A stretch of DNA of 64,000 bases from Fasciola hepatica. Its lineage: Eukaryota > Platyhelminthes > Trematoda > Plagiorchiida > Fasciolidae. Numbering within the stretch: the first letter of the stretch is position 1; every line of letters starts with the position of its first letter. Of the stretch, positions 1 to 10,825 are shown piece after piece. The notes under the pieces are model-generated. The model did no database searches and was not told the origin of the DNA. It was given only the letters and a program-made list of their open reading frames with translations. The DNA lies in NCBI GenBank assembly GCA_948099385.1, contig CANUEZ040000164.1, positions 1,192,501-1,256,500 on the forward strand, read 5' to 3'. The position numbers were made by a program, and so were the translations under genes.

Positions 1-1088
1 TTTCCTGCATTTGCATACGAACAAATGAATGAATGATTTAACGAAGAAGCTAACTTTTTATTAGCAGTGGGAAGTTAGAAGAGTCCAGTTTGTTTTTACA
101 TCTCATCTTTCATCTCCTCACGGGCAACCTGCCTTCCCGATTCATTCAACTGCTGCGTAGGAAGCTTTTTGTATGTGTCCACTTAAATCAGTTAATGTGG
201 GTGGGTTGCGTTACCCTCGCCCACCGATAGATTTTCCCTGTGTACGATGTTCTCCGAAGTAGGTGGTGGTTAAAGGGTAGGTCGAGTTGGTCAGTTTGAT
301 ATGAAAACCTTGACCAGTGAACTTGGCCGTGTCGGACGTTTCGGGTTTCCAGGTTTGGGTCCACGAGATCCTCCCGCGGGTTTGTTAGATACCTTTATTG
401 TCATGACTAGGTGTCTCGGTTAGTAAGACAGAGTTGCATTCGAGTCCTTTCTTTGTCTTGATGATTTCCACTCCTAACTTTCTTTTGTGTTTGAGTGCTT
501 TTTTACTTCCACTTGTTTTTATCTCTCGACTAGACGGTGCCGTGAAATAGTACCCCAAACTGGGGCATAGGTGTGCTTACCACCGGCTTGTGATCGGGCT
601 TAGCGCCAACGCGAAAACAGTAACAGTTACACAACGAATAATAATTGACACGTTAGGAGTTGAAAAATCAACTTTACTGGCTTACGTACACACAAGATAT
701 TCGCTAGCTTCTCATAATCTCTCTCGGCTTTGGGAAGGTCTGGCAAACGAAGTGGATGCAAATTAGTGTATGTTCGATTAAGGATTTTTTGTGTGTGGTC
801 GGTTAGGAACCAAGTTGAAGGCCGCTTCTTACCAAATGTCAATCGTATCTTCCTGTCACTCGCAGTTCAAAGGGTCAGGTGTACTATTGGCCACCATCAC
901 AACTTGCTGTTTTTCTGGTAGACCAATTTCTATGGTTATGTACAAATTAACACAATAATTGTTTTAACGCGGAGATTATGTGGGCACACGAGCCTCGAGT
1001 AATGTGTGCGAACCGGATGTACTTTTAGCGTTATTGCCGTGTATCAATAATACGAAAGTTTGATAGAACAGCAGAAAAGACGTGTCAG

Positions 1089-1226
1089 GAGGTGCAAGCA
1101 TTTCGTTTAGTCTTGTCGATCACGAACGCAAAACATCATAGTAGAAAAAGAAGACTGCTGTATCATGCATTAACGAAAATGTTTTACTCTCGTGATTGAC
1201 ATGATTAAACGAAATGCTTGCATCTC
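1089..1226. repeat. Imperfect inverted repeat with 48-bp arms
   Basis: The arms are 1089-1136 and 1179-1226, separated by a 42-bp loop. One arm matches the reverse complement of the other at 41 of 48 positions by hand alignment. The longest perfect run is 17 bp (TGCAAGCATTTCGTTTA in the left arm). It could be a small foldback or MITE-like element, or a transcribed hairpin. I do not recognise it as a known microRNA. Confidence 0.7.
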
Positions 1227-3480
1227 GCGACCTATATCTTTCTGTTGTGATGATTTGTATAATGGTCCTCAGTGCTTTACATTTTTGTGTTTATTTTCCC
1301 CACTTCAATTAGCTCTTCCTAATGGATTTGAAACTTCGTTAAGCGCATTTGAACAAGGCTCGTAATTGACAGATTTCGAGCTAGTCTTATCCACACAACT
1401 TTTCCACGTCAGAACGAGATGATCAGGTTAGGCACACAAAGATAAGCGCTGTTTTATGTTTGACGTTCTTCTAACGGCAACTTTTTTTCCCAGCTGATTC
1501 GCTTAATTCATGAAATATCCCCATACTCTGGAATTCAGAAGACGCAAAGTGGCAAGCACAAGTCTGTCTTTTTTATGCTTCTCGTTAGGTCAGTGCAGTT
1601 CACATGCAAATATATAACGGTGTTCAGAAACACTATACATGGTGTTAAGAAGAAAGCAGAAACTTGGATACGGTTTTATGTGGACAGAATAATCCCCCAG
1701 TCGCGTGTGTTTGTTCTATTGCAACATTTTCCTTTGGCCTAGAGGGATGTAGTCTTTTAATGAACCGTTTTTGCCAACATAGGACCGGTCTGCTTAATCT
1801 GTTCGCGATCGCCCCGGCCGTGAAGAGATTTAACTAGAACGATTTGAAGACATGGTAGATGTCATTGAACAACCAGTCACGCCCCAGTGTATGACCCGTA
1901 TCGATTGCACAAGCCGGCTTGGTGCTGGTTACCGTCTTATTGACCGGTCCAACCGCACCAACTTGTTTCGCTCCACCGGAGCAAGAATACAAGTACATAT
2001 ATTACAGGAAGTCGAATGATCAGATAGTTTGTTCTGCTTCCAAACAGATTTGAATTTTGGCTGTGTGTAGAGTAAACACTGGTTTTTGCTAACCGGAGGG
2101 TCAATGTTTCTAGAGCCCCATTTTCTTTTGAATACAATTTCGCGTTTCTTCACTTGTACCATCAATGATATTTGCAAACACCAAATCTTCGTTCGCCGTT
2201 TAACGTCCTCTAGATTGGTTTGAACAGGTTACACTGATTAAGATCCACGGGCACATTAAATTCGAAATATGTTAATTAGGGTCCGAAAGGTTCCATTGCC
2301 AAGGCGCTTGATATTGATGGAGATGGGAAAATAAACGATGAGCAGCGGCAAATCTCGTCGTCTTCCATCAAATCGTATTATTTGGCAGTGAATGCGTGCA
2401 CGCATAGTCCGACCGTGTATTCCGCCTAGTGGCTACAGTGACGTTTCTCGGTTTTTTGTTCTCCATTCATAAGTTCAAACCCAATTCATCTAAAGGGTTT
2501 GTATTTCTCGTCCCTTGCTGTATGATGAACATGGAGTTCACACCATCTGTCTCGGAGCATATTTCGCGTAACTCTTATGATACCGGTGGTATCTGAAAGG
2601 TTCTATCACCGGTTGACTAGGAGAAACACTGGCATATATTTCCAAAATCTGTTTTTGGTTGGCATTGGTGATTAACCCACAAAGGTCTCAAGTCAAGTTG
2701 ACACCATCTCTGTATTTTTGGCTGTCTTGTCCTGAATGTCAAGCTCAGCTGTTGTCAGTTCACAAGAAAAAACCCACCAACCTGAGCTACGAACACCGAA
2801 TTATCTGAAAGTGGATGATGGATAGTCAAGACTGGTTTTGGATGAATCACGTGCATAAATGGTCACGGTGTGAATTCTGTTGGGTTCGATTCATGCGATT
2901 TCCCGTTCGGTTATGTAGATCCGATTCCCGTCCACCTAGTATGTGCATTCTTCCTTTTGTGCATTGATTGACCAACCAGCAACAGAGGCAAGCTAGTTAT
3001 TTCATCGATCGCGATAATCACTATTATTCTAACCAGATGTTGAGTGACTTAAGTATCTCGTTGTTTACTCGTGAACTCAGTGCAGTTAGGGGAAGGCGTT
3101 ATCACAGCAACCCACTGCACAATCTGGGAGAATTGGGAACCCTGTTACGTGGAGTGGAGAACCCGGAGTAGACCCAGATAACGACAACGACTCGAGCTAA
3201 TTGCTGTCTACAAACATATGGTTTTGTTTTCATCTTGCATTATTGCGTACGAAGATGGGACCGTTTTCTAACAGTCGTCGCCACAGTCATAGTGTCCGAT
3301 AACTGTTTCATCTCAACATTTAGCCGCTGACCGCCAAGTGTATTGTGTGCTCCTATCACAGGACGCCCTCGCACATGGATGGGTGCATGTGCATCGATTT
3401 CCTGCACGTATCAATCTTTGACCTGGAATACGGACGTCATTTATGTATGTCTGTCTGACCTTCACACTTGATTAACGGTA

Positions 3481-3507
3481 TACACACACACACACACACG
3501 CACACAA
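3481..3507. repeat. CA dinucleotide microsatellite
   Basis: A run of about 12 CA units with one CG interruption. It is an ordinary simple repeat. Confidence 0.9.
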
Positions 3508-4863
3508 ATGAAGAGCGAGAAAAACCCAGTGCTGCGGAGTACGCTGTTCTATTGACTATGATGCTATCTGTGCGTGTGTTCGCTAACACAATATCAGAAA
3601 CGGGTTGTACAATGGACTCAGTCAGCTCCCTTTACGTTTGTTCTAACTGTTGGGAAATTGGCGTGGGTGTATTTTTAGGGTACATGTTTGATAGTATACT
3701 ATTGTGGTGGTAATAAAGTCACTGTATCATGATACGCAAACATCTATATATTAAGTTGTATGTAAACGTGTGGATACTCTTCATTGAAGAGTCCACAAAT
3801 GAATCAGAACTGTGATTTCTCATAGTTATCCGTGTCTGGGTCACTGTTCACCCAACGAACAACGAGGCTGCATGTGCAAGCGCTCATATTTATAGTAAGT
3901 AGTATGTAAACGTACGGACAACATTTATATTTGTCGCAGAAACTTGCGAGTAGTGCATAGGATTTATGATACTCTGTTGGCTTACTGTCTCTTGGAGTCC
4001 CTGGACGCGGCGGAGGATTTGTACCATCGATGAGCTCTAACAACAGCAGAACTCGAGTCTGGTGCTTCCCAGTGCAGGGTTGGTCGGATGACCTGAGGTT
4101 TGTGCGTGAAAAGGGAAGTCCAAAGGACATTCAACCAATACCGAGTGTTATTGAGTCCAGGTAGCTGTGGTCTCGTAATATCTCACAGATAATGGACAAA
4201 TTTACTGACGTACTTTTCCACTGGGTTCTCTTAGCGCCAACTCTCAAGTTAGTGTCCTTTGAAAGAGACCGATTTTGCTTGCTTCAAGTTTGCATCAAGT
4301 TTTGATCAGTGAAGTTGCCCTCGGTCGATTGAATTCACCAGTTGGTTCGGTATCACACCCAAAACTTTGTGTATTTGTTTTGTGTGGCCGGTTGGACTGG
4401 ATTGGTTGCTCTCTGTGAGCGCATGGGACTTTTCGTGGACCAGCCTCACGCGTAGTCAGGACTGTTGTAAAACCTGCGACCAAATTTTGTGCAAGTGCTC
4501 TTGCATTCAAGCTGCTTATTGAGATAATTTTATTTTGAGAATCTGAATGTGGATTGCCATCTTACACTTCTTACTGTAACAGATTGTCATGTTTCTTCCT
4601 CTTTGGAGCGTAGATTTCAAAAGTTATTTATAGAATATCCAAGTCGATTTCATCAGGAAATGATCTGAGCACCCATCTTACGATATTCTTTTTCTCATAT
4701 AAAACACAATTATTCAGTGTCTCCTGTGTCGCTGATAGAGCGTGATTCTACAATAGTAATAGTTTATCTCACACGCGTGATAAGTCCATTCAATACACCC
4801 GCTGATTTCTGAAATTGCTCTCCCTCTCACCGATGCGCTGTCTTTTTATCTTTCCATTTTAAG

Positions 4864-5001
4864 GTCTATCGTGGTTGTCAAACAACTTGTCGAGTTGTCG
4901 ATCTGTTACCAAACACAGAGTACGTTTGCCGAGTTGGTGCTGTTCGGCTTTGCCAACCGAAACCACGCACTGTTATCTCGAACCCAAGTGCTGCAGATTC
5001 G
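4864..5001 (+). CDS. FNDC3: Penultimate coding exon of FNDC3-like protein (fibronectin type III domain, first part)
   Basis: A 138-bp exon (46 codons, phase 0 at both ends) between an acceptor (TTTTAAG before it) and a perfect donor (GTAAGTG after it). It has one uninterrupted frame encoding the middle of a fibronectin type III domain: a Val-Tyr-Arg-Gly start, then LLPNTEYVCRVGAVRLC, which carries the typical Leu-x-Pro-x-Thr-x-Tyr turn and the E/F strand pattern. The domain is completed by the next recognised exon at 10100, which opens in the same phase and supplies the closing GPFS...F-T strand. FNDC3 proteins are membrane-anchored proteins with several FN3 repeats in tandem; the precise cell role in flatworms is not known to me. 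The exon is short, so simple ORF scans miss it. Earlier exons must lie outside the window or go unrecognised. Assignment to FNDC3 rests on the FN3 motif plus the C-terminal anchor. Confidence 0.75.
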
Positions 5002-6561
5002 GTAAGTGAACAGTTTGTGCTAATAGAATGAGAGTAAAGTTGTCATTCGTATAGAATAAGATTTTGGCTGCGTATAACCACGATTAGCGGTGCACATGAA
5101 GTCGACATTGACCAGCTTACCCGTGAAGTGGCTGTTTCTTACTAGGCTCCATAAGCATATTCTTATTATGCTTTATTTCAATGGCCATTTGTCGTAATTC
5201 CGCTTACTGATTAACCCTTGATCTCCACTGAATACCTAACGAAATTTATTTTCAGGACATTTCATTAACTAACTGAAATGTACAGACTGCCGGCACTCGC
5301 CTCGGATGATAAACTACGAAGGTCATCTCCAACCCATCGGGTTTTTTCCATAGAGTTGTTGCAAAGTTCGAAGTGAACCTATCTACCGCGGAGCTGAAGA
5401 TGTGAGAGCAGTCACTTTGCCTACGTCTGGTTTACCATCCTTTCCAAGGAGTGACCAACTTATGAAATGCTGTCAGCTGAAGTGGTGAACGATTACATGT
5501 TCAGCCGAGCACTCAGTGTCTTTTTGGGGGGCGTAGGGTAGGATAGTCACACCTCAGTCCATCCCACAAGGCTCGTACGGGGTTATTCTCCCCCTATCTC
5601 TGACTCACCGTGTAGAAAACGAGTAAAATCTATCATAAAAACCAATTACATTTGTTTTCCTCGGCACATAATTTGCTCATGGAAATGATTCGTTATACAG
5701 TATAAAGAGCCAGTTCGAAAAACTAAACCGTGGAACAACTCTACAGCTGTTTCATACCATGTGTTACAAACCATCGGCTGCGGTGCAACTCCACCGAGTC
5801 CCAACTAGGACTCGAACATGGGATGGATTGTGAATCACATACTTTTACCCATGGACTATTCGGATCTATTCCACTGAGAACTTCACAATCTTCTGTTAAA
5901 AAGATCACACTTTCAATGGTCATCCAGTTCCTGACGAGCGAATGCTCGGAGTTCGAAGTAGCACTGGCTCTTGATGTACGGATAACAGCAACCGTCTTCT
6001 GCATCTCTGTGCAGATCACCCTTTATTTCTGTAAAATATAAATTTCCGGCGCAGCTTCGGATGCACAAGGACTTGGCATCCGCTTTTCACTAACCTGTAT
6101 TGACCACAAATAGGCCACATCGCATATTACGTCCAGTGGTAACATTGTAGCACGTGCTTCGATTTTGACCACTCGTATGTTGGGCTAATGGCGGAATTCC
6201 ATACCAAAGCGATAGTCCGTTATCAACGGATAGACGCAGACCAAATCAGTCGAACCTCGGTCCGAGAGAGACACCAGAATGAGCTAACTTCCCCTTTGGA
6301 CGTCCGCACAATTTTTGGTTTGTCAAATCTCTGGTAACACAACAAAACGAAAGTGGCAAGTGCTCGAAAATATTTCCACCTCATGCGATCCACAGGCAGT
6401 AAGCATCCTGTTGCAAGCGAGGCAGTCTGCGAGGAAAGTGGTCAGCTCGTAGTGAAAAGGGCGAAGGGGTGTGACTGCAGAAGCGCGTATTGGAAAAGTG
6501 AACGATCAGACAAGTATGTGAAAGGACCGTATGTGCGTGTGCCTACGTCGGTAGAGTTAGC

Positions 6562-6694
6562 TGGCTACGGATCGATATGCGTATGAAGCGAACGAGAGTG
6601 GACGGTATAGCAGGGCTGAGGAAAATTTCAAATCGGTAAAACGTCCGGACCGAGGCTGCCGTGCATTGTGTAAAAGTTAATACACGTTCTGTAG
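6562..6694. repeat. Direct repeat copy 1 inside the FNDC3-like intron
   Basis: It matches 6995-7126 in the same orientation. A shared core is AAAATTTCAAATCGGTAA, and the flanks show similarity at lower identity. The spacing is about 430 bp. It is probably a fragment of an unclassified interspersed repeat. Confidence 0.7.
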
Positions 6695-6994
6695 TACTCT
6701 CTTCCCAAGAGCATCGGCGAAACAGATATAGATGCTCGTGGAATGTAAATGCGTAAAAACCAAGTAACAAAGGTGACATGGAACCAACAGCGAGGCTTGC
6801 TAGAGATGTCGCAAATAAGTGTACCATTTCCGTCACGTAGGGGCACGTTGTTCAGCAACAGGGAAGACATTGAACGGTGGTTCTGTGATTCTTGGTCATT
6901 CTCTTGGGCGTGTGCTATCTCGGAGGAACTGAATGCCGCTGGGTTGGTTAGTCGATGGATACCTAGGCGAGAGAGAAGGTACTAGAATCAGCTT

Positions 6995-7126
6995 CCTGTG
7001 GATCAATAGGCGTACGAAGCAGACGAATGTAGGCGGCATAACAGGGCTGAGAAAAATTTCAAATCGGTAAGACGTCCTCACTGAGCCTGCCATACAAAGC
7101 ATAAAAATCCATAAACGCTCTACAAG
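6995..7126. repeat. Direct repeat copy 2 inside the FNDC3-like intron
   Basis: Partner of 6562-6694. The shared pattern runs from CTGTGGATC or its equivalent, through GCAGGGCTGAG or CAGGGCTGAG, to the region after AAATCGGTAA. Confidence 0.7.
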
Positions 7127-7929
7127 CTAACCTATCAGCTTTCACGTCGTGTTAACTGCTGGGCAGCACATTTCGAGCAGTAACTTTACTGATCTTCAGC
7201 GTCGGTTGCTTTGAGTCAGCTCGTGCTCCGTTGGTAGTCTGCGCTGTCTCATACACCCTGAAGGTTGCCCGGGCGCGTAAGCTTCTCCCGCCCTCCAAGG
7301 ATGGTATGTGTCACTCCTCCAAGTGCTAACCAGTCTCTTCTGCGAGGTTGCAAGGGCTCATTCCTGCATCCACCATCGGGCTGACAGTTTATCCATTATC
7401 GAGAATTTTATCTACTTGGTAAGAGTCTACTCAAAGCAGCGGGTAAAACCAGAAGATCTCGTTCGTTTAAATCCGATGCCAAGGGAGCAATTATTCCGGT
7501 AGCAGTCAGCGATTCCGGGCTTACTCTTTTATTCCAGATGAGCTTGCTATCTGTGGCATAGATCATGCGCCTCTTCTGTTAAGTTTTATCAAATGAGACA
7601 CGATAACGGACACTGGATTTCTTCGGCGGTGGACATTTGCAATACTGTCCACAGATTTAAGCAGCGTTTTTCTAGGCAAAATGCCTGGAAGGTAAAGCAC
7701 TTGCTTATTATCTGGTATTGTCTGTTCAGTTCACTCATCCCCACCCTATTCGCAAACCTTGATTCAGAGCGTTCTGAGTTGTCTATGTGTTGTCACTCAA
7801 CCAGGCGATTTAATCGGCATATTACAAGTCGATAACTGCAGCCATAAACCAACTGTATGGTGCTCAAGTGTAGAGATGATTGGGCAGATACTGTGCCATG
7901 TTACTTATAGCGGAGGTAATCATATTCCC

Positions 7930-8440
7930 TAAAAGGGTTCGATTCCACTGTTTGGTAGACCGGATCAGAGAGCATTCCGTGATACATCCTCTATGGAAAA
8001 GCTGTAAGATGTGAATATAGGGCAACTTTGTCGTGCTCTGCTGGAGACGGGAGTAGTTGGCGGTATTTTGCCGTATGCCCTAACCCGACCTGAGTTGTGA
8101 CGATACAGTTCTTTGAGGACGGTCGCGTACCTATCAGATACTGCATTTCTCAACGAACAGTTCCATAGTGCAACCTTATAGACTGGATGGAAGGTCACGC
8201 ATATGTCTGGGAACACAGTGATCTTTGGTCTCGAGAAAAAAGGACAGTGCTACTACAACTCTGGGGCGATGAAGTATCGTTCGATTCACACGTACCCGGT
8301 ATAAAATCGGCCTGCTCCTCTTGGGACTGCTGTTCTTCTGCACGACAGACGCAGCCGCTTCGGTGCTAATGAGATCGGAATCACACCCCTATGTTTAGTG
8401 TAGTCGCTACGCGAACCTTTCTTCAAGACGGGGTAAATAG
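7930..8440 (-). mobile_element. RTE-type LINE, 5' part of reverse transcriptase in inverted orientation
   Basis: Read on the minus strand from 8440 downward, this encodes the front half of an RTE reverse transcriptase. The order is PVLKKGSRSDY (about 8432-8390, the usual P-V-F-K-K-G-D motif), then RGVIPISLAPK, then GRVRAYG (near 8095), then a degenerate G-x-R-Q-G-C-P-I motif and IEDV (near 7980). Stops and frame changes are present. It ends just before the catalytic YADD, which is found on the opposite strand immediately to the right (8440-9275). Together they are one LINE copy with an inverted 5' segment, the arrangement left by twin priming. The motif assignment comes from general knowledge of RTE proteins, and the exact ends are approximate. 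Confidence 0.7.
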
Positions 8441-9275
8441 TCGATTCCATTCACAAGGACGGAATTTCTGACCTTGGAAGACAGAAATTGGAGTTCTTTA
8501 GTTGGAGTATGCTGATGATATCGACTAGCTGAGTGATAATGCACAAGCAGTTCAACACGCTCTGAACAGCTTGGTGACTGAGGTGTCCAGAGATGACATA
8601 CACTTTGCGCCTTCCAGGTGCAAAGTACTTGAGCAAGATATGCAGGAGCCCTTATGGTGACCAGCTGGAGTTAGTCAGTTGCTTTTAATACCTCGGGAGC
8701 TCGATAGCAACTGGAGGTGGTGTTCGGGCGATCATACTAGGAATAGTGGGAGCCATAGCAACTTTCGCCAATCTGTGGCGCCGCCGTGACATCCGACTCC
8801 TTCAAATGATGGGTGTACGTCTCAGTGGTTTGTATTATTTTACTCTGCAGTAGCGAGACCTGGCCACTCGGCGTCCATGATGCTTGGCCTCTTTCTTTCT
8901 ACGATCACGGATATCCGAAGCATCTCTCGCATCTTATGAGAACATCCAATGAGTAATGACGAGGTGAGCCGCCGTGTGTTAGGCACAGATGGACATCCTC
9001 TAACTGAAGTGATCGTCTTCCACCGCCTCCGGTGGCTCGGTCATATTTTTACGGATGCCTGCCTGTCGTTTACCTTCCGTGCTCTATTCGCACGTGCTGG
9101 AGGAAGTGACGTGGTGTTCAGGCCATGACTTGGCGTACAGGTATGAAGAAACTAGCCTTAACATTAGTTTCGGTTGGTGCTTCTCGCTCTCTTGAATGGG
9201 GCCCAACGGCTGAGGGTTGTCGTTGGTTAAAGACGTTGAGGGACATGACTCAGAATAGACGTCAATGATGTGAAT
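8440..9275 (+). mobile_element. RTE-type LINE, 3' part (YADD to C-terminus), degenerate
   Basis: Plus-strand translation with frame jumps gives LEYADDI (8502-8522), FAPSRCKVLEQDMQEPLW, YLGSSIATGGG, LWRRRDIRLLQ, DIRSISRIL followed by a stop where Trp is expected, then VSRRVLGTDGHPLTEV, HRLRWLGHIF, and finally AMTWRTGMKKLA ... WLKTLRDMTQNRRQ and a stop near 9270. This is the canonical order of an RTE C-terminus. Several nonsense codons and indels show that it is dead. The 5' half of the same element lies inverted at 7930-8440. A SINE follows directly. Confidence 0.85.
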
Positions 9276-9340
9276 GCTGTGCGGTCTGTCTGTTGAACTT
9301 TCGTGTCCCATGAATACGGAGGTGTCATTCAGACAACCAG

Positions 9341-9615
9341 ACCGGTGGTGGTCAAGTGGTCTAGAGCTTTTGACTGCCACATCGTTGGTCAAAGGTTCGA
9401 ATTCCAGCCATCACCGGTTACTTTGGTGGTAGACGATAATCCCCATTGTCTTCCTACTCGTTACCACACCCGACCTATTGGGACCTTATGTGGTTATCCA
9501 CTGCAAGTCTCAGGGTCTGGTTGCCGATTATCTCTGATGGTGCAATGGGCTTTGGTGGCTATGTACTATATATCCCTTGCACTGCATCCATGCGCAAGCA
9601 TGTAATAAAAAAGGA
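9341..9615 (+). mobile_element. tRNA-derived SINE
   Basis: The head resembles an RNA polymerase III type 2 promoter: an A-box-like TGGTCAAGTGG at 9349-9359 and a B-box-like GGTTCGAATTCC at 9394-9405 (one extra T). The spacing is typical of a tRNA. About 200 bp of non-tRNA body follows, ending in an A-rich stretch near 9605. It abuts the 3' end of an RTE LINE, which suggests RTE mobilisation; that is inference. No second copy was found in the window. Confidence 0.6.
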
Positions 9616-10099
9616 CCATCACAGAGTGTGTACGGTGAAAACGACAAAATAAAAGAAATTAACACCATGTCGTTTCTTACTAACCGTTCCTTATGCTCTG
9701 TTGGTTTTTTGATCTCCGCATTTTCGTAATTGTTATTTTTGCGTGGGCACCGTGCTTGGTTTGAAGCCGGTGGTAATAGAGATGAACAGGTTTCGAGATT
9801 TTTCACCAGCAAGTAATATTTTTTTATATTTGATACTGATAATTTCGAGTTCACAGTTCCTAGAGTGTAAAAAAGCCGATTACATACAATGTTATGGGTC
9901 TCTATCATGTGAGCATTTTGTCGGATTTCAACATAATTCTTTTAACACTCAGATTTCATGTTGAATTGAAGCGATCAGACGAACACCGATTGACTTTCTT
10001 TCGTTTTGTCAATTTCTCTTCAAAAGTGACACCACAAATGCAATCTGCATCTGGTAGTGCTGTTTTACATAATCGGTTCTCACTTTTTATCCCCGACAG

Positions 10100-10825
10100 G
10101 CCACCGAATCCAGTGTCACCGATCAGTGGCAACGTGAGCTTGTGACCGGATTGGAGCTGCAAATTTCCGAACTGCCTGGTCCCTTCTCCCAAAGTTTGGT
10201 GTTCACCACACGAAATCAGAAAGATTCGAAACTACCTCATGATGTTGATGTTTCTGCTTCACATTTGCACCACATCCTGTCAGTCAAGTCGAACCGGGAT
10301 GCTACTGGAACACGTTGGTCGTACCTGCGGCCTGGAACCATTCTGCGCCTCCTTGGAATCCAACCAGATTTGAAGTCTCCGCTAGCGACTGTGGGTTCCA
10401 ACGACCCCTTCCTTGGTGGCCGAAGTTCTTTGGGCTTAGGAGTATCTGCCATTCAAAACACCCAAGGGAATGCGGGTTCATCTCCTTGGCGTCGTCGAAT
10501 CGGACCAGTGGGATCCACGGCCAGTTCGCAACAATCACCGAAATCACCGGGACAAGTTTCAAGCTCGGCTACACATACTATTTTATCACAGCAACAGCCA
10601 CAATCGCAGCATCATCACCATTCCGGTCCACGACGCGGTCACTCGTGGTTCCGACTCAGCGAACGGAAATGGGCCTGTCTTTTTCTCTGTCTGTTCGCAA
10701 TGGCCACGTTATTAGTGGCATTCAGTTTGCAACATGTACTCACCTCACAACCAAATTCATCCGCGGTCACAGTCGAGGAGATTCGTTCATCCACGAACCG
10801 ATTGCGTTCCCCACACTCGAACTGA
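10100..10825 (+). CDS. FNDC3: Terminal coding exon of FNDC3-like protein (end of FN3 domain, low-complexity linker, C-terminal membrane anchor)
   Basis: The exon starts after the acceptor CCCGACAG and runs 241 codons to a TGA at 10823-10825. The first 30 or so residues close the FN3 domain begun in the exon at 4864 (ELPGPFSQSLVFTT is the final strand). A linker rich in Ser, Gln, Pro and His follows, including a QQQPQSQHHHH stretch at about 10590-10620. Near the end lies one hydrophobic helix, WACLFLCLFAMATLLVAFSL (about 10671-10730), then QHVLTS and a short hydrophilic tail of about 25 residues. One anchor at the extreme C-terminus after FN3 repeats is the hallmark of FNDC3A/FNDC3B, so I infer a tail-anchored membrane protein with its FN3 domains on the cytoplasmic side. 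An open frame before 10142 has no ATG, as expected of an internal or terminal exon. Confidence 0.8.
   Translation, partial: ATESSVTDQWQRELVTGLELQISELPGPFSQSLVFTTRNQKDSKLPHDVDVSASHLHHILSVKSNRDATGTRWSYLRPGTILRLLGIQPDLKSPLATVGSNDPFLGGRSSLGLGVSAIQNTQGNAGSSPWRRRIGPVGSTASSQQSPKSPGQVSSSATHTILSQQQPQSQHHHHSGPRRGHSWFRLSERKWACLFLCLFAMATLLVAFSLQHVLTSQPNSSAVTVEEIRSSTNRLRSPHSN

Larger units (their letters stand above)
1..4863. other. Non-coding stretch upstream of the first recognised exon
   Basis: I see no exon or transposon protein that I can support here. The short open frames do not resemble known families. If the FNDC3-like gene extends to the left, this is an intron, because the exon at 4864 begins with a clean acceptor (TTTTAAG just before it) and starts in the middle of a fibronectin type III domain. 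The stretch holds an imperfect hairpin (1089-1226) and a short CA microsatellite (about 3481-3507). Small diverged repeats may be present that cannot be recognised by eye. Confidence 0.5.
5002..10099 (+). other. Last intron of the FNDC3-like gene (5,098 bp)
   Basis: It is bounded by GTAAGTG at 5002 and by CCCGACAG ending at 10099, and joining the exons across it keeps phase 0. It holds a diverged direct repeat pair (6562-6694 and 6995-7126), an RTE LINE with an inverted 5' part (about 7930-9275) and a tRNA-like SINE (about 9341-9615). I see no further exon in it. The FN3 domain reads through the splice without a gap, which argues against a missing exon. Confidence 0.7.

Noticed and set aside
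2968..3171. Possible upstream exon of the FNDC3-like gene
   Set aside because: The translation does not fit an FN3 domain, and the phase and splice sites cannot be established.
3481..3713. Open frame starting in the CA repeat
   Set aside because: The frame exists because of the simple repeat and has no recognisable product.
5741..5900. tRNA-like B box (TTCGAGTCC on the minus strand)
   Set aside because: I found no matching A box at the right distance, so neither a tRNA gene nor a SINE is supported.
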